NCBI GenBank assembly: GCA_017431185.1
Contig: JAFRLP010000283.1
Location: 1-9,264 of the forward strand
Direction: 5' to 3'
Length of the DNA: 9,264 nucleotides
Source of the DNA: Victivallales bacterium
Lineage (GTDB): Bacteria; Verrucomicrobiota; Lentisphaeria; Oligosphaerales; Oligosphaeraceae
Positions 6,365 to 9,264 of this stretch are shown one piece after another; the stretch's first letter is position 1; every line of letters begins with the position of its first letter. The notes below the pieces were generated by a model. The model did no database searches and was not told the DNA's origin. It worked only from the letters and a program-made list of their open reading frames with translations. The position numbers and the translations under genes are program-made.

Positions 6365-6391
6365 GCGGAATCGAAGGATTCCCGCGTTTTT
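6365..6391 (+). terminator. Intrinsic terminator-like hairpin with T5
   Basis: GGAATC (6367-6372) pairs with GATTCC (6377-6382) around a GAAG loop; an outer GC pairs with GC at 6384-6385 past a one-base bulge. TTTTT follows at 6387-6391. It fits the end of a plus-strand transcript from the 6117 remnant. On the minus strand the T-run is weaker. Confidence 0.5.
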
Positions 6392-6436
6392 GGAAAAGTC
6401 ATCCTTGCAAGCCGTTCTTTCCCAAAACGGATGAAG

Positions 6437-6835
6437 TCACGGATGATAATAAAGCCAGAACAAAAGCACCCCCAACAAGCCACTGCCAACGCTCGTTGCA
6501 AGGTCTATCCAGATGAATGACTGCGAAAAAATGACTTTCCGTAATTGAAGCACGAAGAGGCACACCCGGAAAACAAGCTGAATCACATAACAAACCAGAA
6601 AGAACGCTAACGGCAGATTAATCGGAGTTCCATCCTTCAGGAAATTGTAGGTCATGGTCGTATACCCGCAAAGAATACATTTCCGGCCGGTGGCCGCCAG
6701 ATACGGACACCGGAACGCCTTCATGAACGGGAAGAAGCAAGAGGAACAAAAATAGATTGCCACCCAAATCGCCAGTCCGAGGAAAACCCAATTCAAATAT
6801 TGATAACTTCGATTGGAAATGTGAAAAGAATACAT
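6437..6835 (-). CDS. DUF2752-like membrane protein
   Basis: 132 residues. The core CPYLAATGRKCILCGYTTMT (residues 44-63) matches the DUF2752 hallmark C-P-x-x-x-x-T-G-x-x-C-x-x-C-G-x-T. It is flanked by membrane segments: about 16-38 (VFLGLAIWVAIYFCSSCFF), 74-95 (LPLAFFLVCYVIQLVFRVCL) and 109-130. The length is normal for the family, whose function is unknown; the paired cysteines could bind metal or undergo redox chemistry. The ATG at 6835 has no Shine-Dalgarno sequence. A TATAAG about 4 nt upstream could be a -10 box for a leaderless message, which is only a guess. Upstream, the terminator at 6905-6946 separates this gene from the DUF4190 gene, so it is probably transcribed on its own. A TCATCC/GGATGA pairing at 6399-6434 followed by CTTTT is a weak terminator candidate. 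Confidence 0.72.
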   Translation of the reverse strand: MYSFHISNRSYQYLNWVFLGLAIWVAIYFCSSCFFPFMKAFRCPYLAATGRKCILCGYTTMTYNFLKDGTPINLPLAFFLVCYVIQLVFRVCLFVLQLRKVIFSQSFIWIDLATSVGSGLLGVLLFWLYYHP

Positions 6836-6904
6836 GGCGCTTATAATGATTCTTGTTCCGTAATTTCCATGATTTCGTAATTTCGTATCTATTTTATACA
6901 GAAA

Positions 6905-6946
6905 AATTCCCCAAACAACCTACGCGAGCACGTTGTTTGGGGAATT
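6905..6946 (-). terminator. Rho-independent terminator of the short DUF4190 gene
   Basis: A perfect 15-bp stem (6905-6919 with 6932-6946, AATTCCCCAAACAAC and its complement) closes a 12-nt loop. On the minus strand the stem runs directly into TTTTTC. It lies 36 bp after the stop of the 6982-7233 gene. A smaller hairpin, GTATTCC-CTA-GGAATAC, sits between the stop and this terminator. Confidence 0.85.
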
Positions 6947-6981
6947 GGAATGTATTCCCTAGGAATACGATGCGCCAGCGA

Positions 6982-7233
6982 TTAAGCATCCACCGCCGCC
7001 GCCGCAGCAGCAAACAACAAATTCCACGCGACAATAACAGCGACAGCGATGATATTCAGGACCAGGCCGGCCACGGCGGTTCCTTTGGGCTGATTGTTCT
7101 TTTTGGCAGAGGCGATGCCGACGGCGCCCAGAATAATACCCAAAACCGCAGGAATGAATGCAAATTGACCAACGCAGGGGATAAAACCCAGAATAACAGC
7201 GATGATACCGATGACAAGTGATGCTACACCCAT
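6982..7233 (-). CDS. Short DUF4190-type membrane protein
   Basis: 83 residues, almost entirely membrane-embedded: MGVASLVIGIIAVILGFIPC, then QFAFIPAVLGIILGAVGIAS, a short basic loop AKKNNQPKG, and AVAGLVLNIIAVAVIVAWNL. This three-segment hairpin-plus-helix pattern, with the G-x-x-L-x-I-G-I-I repeat, is the DUF4190 signature. The AGGAG ribosome-binding site (7240-7244) is 6 nt before the ATG. It corresponds to the membrane part of the proteins at 5347-5961 and 7485-8107 without their H-X9-DG head, ending instead in a short alanine run (AAAAAAVDA). It has its own terminator and a possible promoter at 7298-7325. Function unknown; it could be a partner or an ancestor of the longer forms. Confidence 0.85.
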   Translation of the reverse strand: MGVASLVIGIIAVILGFIPCVGQFAFIPAVLGIILGAVGIASAKKNNQPKGTAVAGLVLNIIAVAVIVAWNLLFAAAAAAVDA

Positions 7234-7297
7234 TGTTTTCTCCTAAGTTGAAAAGTTAAGAACAAATGAAAAAACGAAAAAAAAGTAAAACTGCTTT

Positions 7298-7325
7298 ACT
7301 TTATCATATAATTATTAAATTGCAA
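7298..7325 (-). promoter_or_regulatory. Candidate promoter for the short DUF4190 gene
   Basis: On the minus strand TTGCAA (7320-7325) and TAAAGT (7298-7303) are 16 bp apart in very AT-rich DNA. A better -10 (TATGAT) overlaps but is too close to this -35. The leader to the ATG at 7233 would be about 58 nt. Confidence 0.35.
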
Positions 7326-7336
7326 GGTTTTTTATT

Positions 7337-7355
7337 AAAAAAACGATTTTATCGT
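7337..7355 (-). terminator. Weak terminator-like hairpin with T7
   Basis: On the minus strand ACGAT-AAA-ATCGT (7343-7355) leads into seven T. The stem is only 5 bp and AT-rich, so its strength is doubtful. It lies between the frameshifted gene (ending 7485) and the promoter candidate of the next gene. Nothing gene-like was found in 7234-7484. Confidence 0.4.
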
Positions 7356-7482
7356 ATAAAGTCCATCGTCCGACTTTCTTCGGCGGTGTCAATCGGATAC
7401 CCGTTTTTCAGCCAAATACACAAAGAACACACGAAAAACAGGGGTTCCATTCTGCCAATGTCTTCTACCCGAACAAGGCGCA

Positions 7483-7580
7483 AATCACCTCTCCAACACG
7501 GGCAGTTCGCCAGGTTCGCAGTGTTCGATGGCAACTTTCACCTGCTCCGGCGGAAGGCTCTCGACATGGCCATCGGCAAA
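7483..7580 (-). repeat. 98-bp exact repeat, copy 2 (3' end of the frameshifted paralog)
   Basis: Identical to 5345-5442 over all 98 bases. Here it encodes the matching tail only if the upstream frameshift is corrected; in the uncorrected frame translation stops at 7538. Confidence 0.95.
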
Positions 7581-8107
7581 AGCGGCATTCTGTTCGCCAC
7601 CATGATCTGCTGTGCAGACAAACAGGATGGTGAAGTTGGGCTTTTCAATCTCGAATTTATGCCCATTGCCGAAATACCGATATTCGCCTTCCCCTCCACA
7701 GCATTGGAAAAGTCCTTTGTTCCGAGCATAATAATCCAGAAGCTCCTGCCAATTTCCTGTGGTGGCATCATGTCATCGAAATCCTCACAATACATTGCCA
7801 ATGCTAAAAGCAATTGTTTCTGCTGATTCATGCAGGCAAAAGTGTAGTCAGGCTTTCGGCTCCATTCGGTCGGCACGCCGTTTTTCCTGAACGCCCAAAA
7901 AGTCCATCCTGCAATGCAGGCCATCGCGAGCAGATTCAGGATAATCCCTGAAGTGGCGATTCCCTGGCCCGTTTTCATGCGGCGGCGACCGGCGATGCCC
8001 AGAATCAGGCCGGCAATGGCAGGAAGCGTAGCGAACAACAAGCCGACATAGGGGATATTGCCGAGAATAATGGAGATGATGCCAATGACCAGTGCCGCCA
8101 CGCCCAT
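7485..8107 (-). pseudogene. Frameshifted DUF4190/H-X9-DG membrane protein
   Basis: The start ATG (8105-8107) gives MGVAALVIGIISIILG, matching both paralogs; a purine-rich AAGGAAAA lies upstream. Membrane segments cover about residues 3-40 and 50-72. A head follows: CMNQQKQLLLALAMYCEDF and MMPPQE. There the frame breaks. From the next codons another frame continues the homology: NWQELLDYYARNKGLFQCCG, GEYRYFGNGHKFEIEK, TILFVCTADHGGEQNAAFAD, GHVESLPPEQ and PVLER, with TGA at 7485-7487. The intact paralog has PPADNYRELL at this point. A single lost base in the TTT at 7753-7755 (minus-strand AAAA to AAA) explains the break; repaired, the protein is 207 residues with an exact H-X9-DG. Uncorrected, it ends early at 7538 with an unrelated tail. 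It may be a pseudogene or an assembly error. Only about 38 bp separate the ATG from the upstream hairpin, so no separate promoter is obvious. Confidence 0.88.
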
Positions 8108-8145
8108 GAAATCTTTTCCTTTGCCTATGGTGTTGGTAAATAACT

Positions 8146-8179
8146 CCCCTTTGGACTGGCCAAACCAGTCCAAAGGGGG
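8146..8179 (-). terminator. Perfect 14-bp hairpin after gnd
   Basis: CCCCTTTGGACTGG (8146-8159) pairs without error with CCAGTCCAAAGGGG (8165-8178) around a CCAAA loop. It starts 31 nt after the gnd stop on the minus strand, which suits a terminator, but the following bases (GAGTTATTTACC) contain no clean T-run. It could also shield the 3' end of the gnd message. Confidence 0.6.
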
Positions 8180-8209
8180 CACGATACTGCAAGGTTCAAG
8201 CCCTGCGTT

Positions 8210-9264
8210 CTATGCGTTGTAGGTGGAGGCGGAGGTATTTCCGCCGTGGCCGGTCCAGTTGGTGTGGAAGAACTGACCGCGCGGCTGGTCAAGGCGCTCG
8301 TAGGTATGGGCTCCGAAGTAGTCGCGCTGCGCCTGGAGCAGGTTCGCGGGAAGCCGTTCGGTGGTGTATCCGTCGAAGTAGCTCAGCGCGGAGGTCATCG
8401 CGGGCGCGGGCAGTCCGCTGGAGACTGCGGTGGCCACGACCTTGCGCCATGCGGGCACCAGCTTCTCGACCGTCTCCTTGAAATACGGATCCAGCAGCAG
8501 GTTGCTCAGTTCGGGATTGCGGTCGTAGGCCTCCTTGATCTTGCCCAGGAAGACGCTACGGATGATGCAGCCGCCGCGCCACATCAGCGCGATTCCGCCG
8601 TAGTTCAGGTTCCAGCCGTAGGTCTTGGCGGCGGTGCGCATCAGCGTGTAGCCCTGCGCATAGGAGATGATCTTCGCCGCAAAAAGTGCCTGTCGGATCG
8701 CCTCGACGAACTCCTTCTTGTCGCCCGTGAACTCCGGAATCGTGCGGTTGAAGGCCTTGGCGGCCGCCACACGCTCGTCCTTCATCGCGGAGAGACACCG
8801 CGCGAAGACGGCCTCGCCGATGAGAGTCAGCGGCACGCCCTGATCGAGCGCCTCGATGCCAGTCCACTTGCCGGTTCCCTTCTGTCCGGCGGTGTCGAGG
8901 ATCTTCTCCACCAGCGGGGAGCCGTCGGTGTCCTTGAAACCAAGGATGTCGCGGGTGATCTCGATGAGATAGGAGTCCAGCTCGGTGGTGTTCCAGGCCT
9001 TGAAGACCTCGTGCATCTCGTCGTCGGACATCTTGAGCAGGTCGCGCATGATCTGATAGGCCTCGCAGATCAGCTGGATGTCGCCGTATTCGATGCCGTT
9101 ATGGACCATCTTCACGAAGTGTCCGGCGCCGTTTTCGCCGACCCAGTCGCAGCACGGCACACCATTCTCGACCTTCGCGCAGATGCCCTGGAAGATGGGT
9201 TTCACGAAAGGCCATGCCGCCGGGCTTCCGCCGGGCATCATGCTCGGTCCCTTCAGGGCGCCCT
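8210..9264 (-). CDS. gnd: 6-phosphogluconate dehydrogenase, decarboxylating (partial, N-terminus beyond window)
   Basis: The frame is open to the window edge, so the NADP-binding N-terminal part is missing; about 350 of the usual 470 residues are present. The enzyme oxidises and decarboxylates 6-phosphogluconate to ribulose 5-phosphate in the cytosol, making NADPH (or NADH in some bacteria), in the oxidative pentose phosphate pathway. Recognisable blocks in order: [12 protein letters not shown] at the edge, [17 protein letters not shown] with the catalytic Lys and Glu (44 and 51 counted from the Met at 9241), [25 protein letters not shown], and the C-terminal [26 protein letters not shown] that reaches into the partner subunit's active site. 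The end is intact and carries no lesion. A second, damaged copy of its last 39 codons lies at 4637-4756. A 14-bp hairpin follows the stop. Base use is more GC-rich than in the accessory genes next to it. Confidence 0.97.
   Translation of the reverse strand, partial: GALKGPSMMPGGSPAAWPFVKPIFQGICAKVENGVPCCDWVGENGAGHFVKMVHNGIEYGDIQLICEAYQIMRDLLKMSDDEMHEVFKAWNTTELDSYLIEITRDILGFKDTDGSPLVEKILDTAGQKGTGKWTGIEALDQGVPLTLIGEAVFARCLSAMKDERVAAAKAFNRTIPEFTGDKKEFVEAIRQALFAAKIISYAQGYTLMRTAAKTYGWNLNYGGIALMWRGGCIIRSVFLGKIKEAYDRNPELSNLLLDPYFKETVEKLVPAWRKVVATAVSSGLPAPAMTSALSYFDGYTTERLPANLLQAQRDYFGAHTYERLDQPRGQFFHTNWTGHGGNTSASTYNA

Noticed and set aside
7266..7826. Plus-strand open frame of 186 codons over the DUF4190 pseudogene
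   Set aside because: It crosses AT-rich noncoding DNA and the antisense of the 98-bp repeat, and part of it recurs opposite the intact paralog, as expected for a shadow frame.
8186..8206. tRNA-like T-arm (GGTTCAAG) next to the gnd stop, as a possible tRNA attachment site
   Set aside because: Only three arm pairs form, and no acceptor, D or anticodon arm fits around it.

Overview
The window reads as chromosomal DNA of a PVC-type bacterium, most likely Verrucomicrobiota/Lentisphaerae (Victivallis-like). This is inferred mainly from the prepilin-associated H-X9-DG motif, which occurs in three different proteins here, together with DUF4190-type membrane proteins and a CBM9-like domain. No rRNA or tRNA marker is present, so the phylum remains an inference.

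Layout. (1) 1-1880, plus strand, housekeeping-like and visibly GC-rich: the C-terminus of a CBM9-like carbohydrate-binding protein, a small Cys-rich protein gene broken by an in-frame amber codon, and an intact M24 metallopeptidase of the Xaa-Pro peptidase type. (2) 1909-5192, a lipoprotein cluster: a plus-strand single-domain lipoprotein, then on the minus strand a 608-residue secreted protein made of four related domains with an H-X9-DG module inserted after the first, and a second single-domain lipoprotein (4770-5192). (3) 5345-8180, minus strand, more AT-rich: two DUF4190/H-X9-DG membrane proteins (one intact, one frameshifted), a short DUF4190-only protein, a DUF2752-like protein, and a truncated plus-strand reading frame starting at 6117. 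(4) 8210-9264: the C-terminal three quarters of 6-phosphogluconate dehydrogenase (gnd), running off the window end.

The best structural clue is a 120-bp copy of the 3' end of gnd at 4637-4756, in the same orientation as the real gnd end at 8209-8328, about 95% identical and carrying a stop codon inside the copy. Together the two copies bracket about 3.4 kb of accessory genes. This is the arrangement expected when a mobile island inserts into the 3' end of a gene and restores it, although no integrase is visible. A second repeat, 98 bp and exact, joins the 3' ends of the two H-X9-DG membrane-protein genes.

The shared theme of the accessory genes is small envelope proteins: lipoproteins with a compact alpha/beta domain resembling DUF4878/NTF2-like folds, and membrane-anchored heads resembling pseudopilin heads. 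Their joint function is unknown. Three genes show lesions (amber codon, frameshift, truncation), so part of the region is decaying, or the assembly contains errors.
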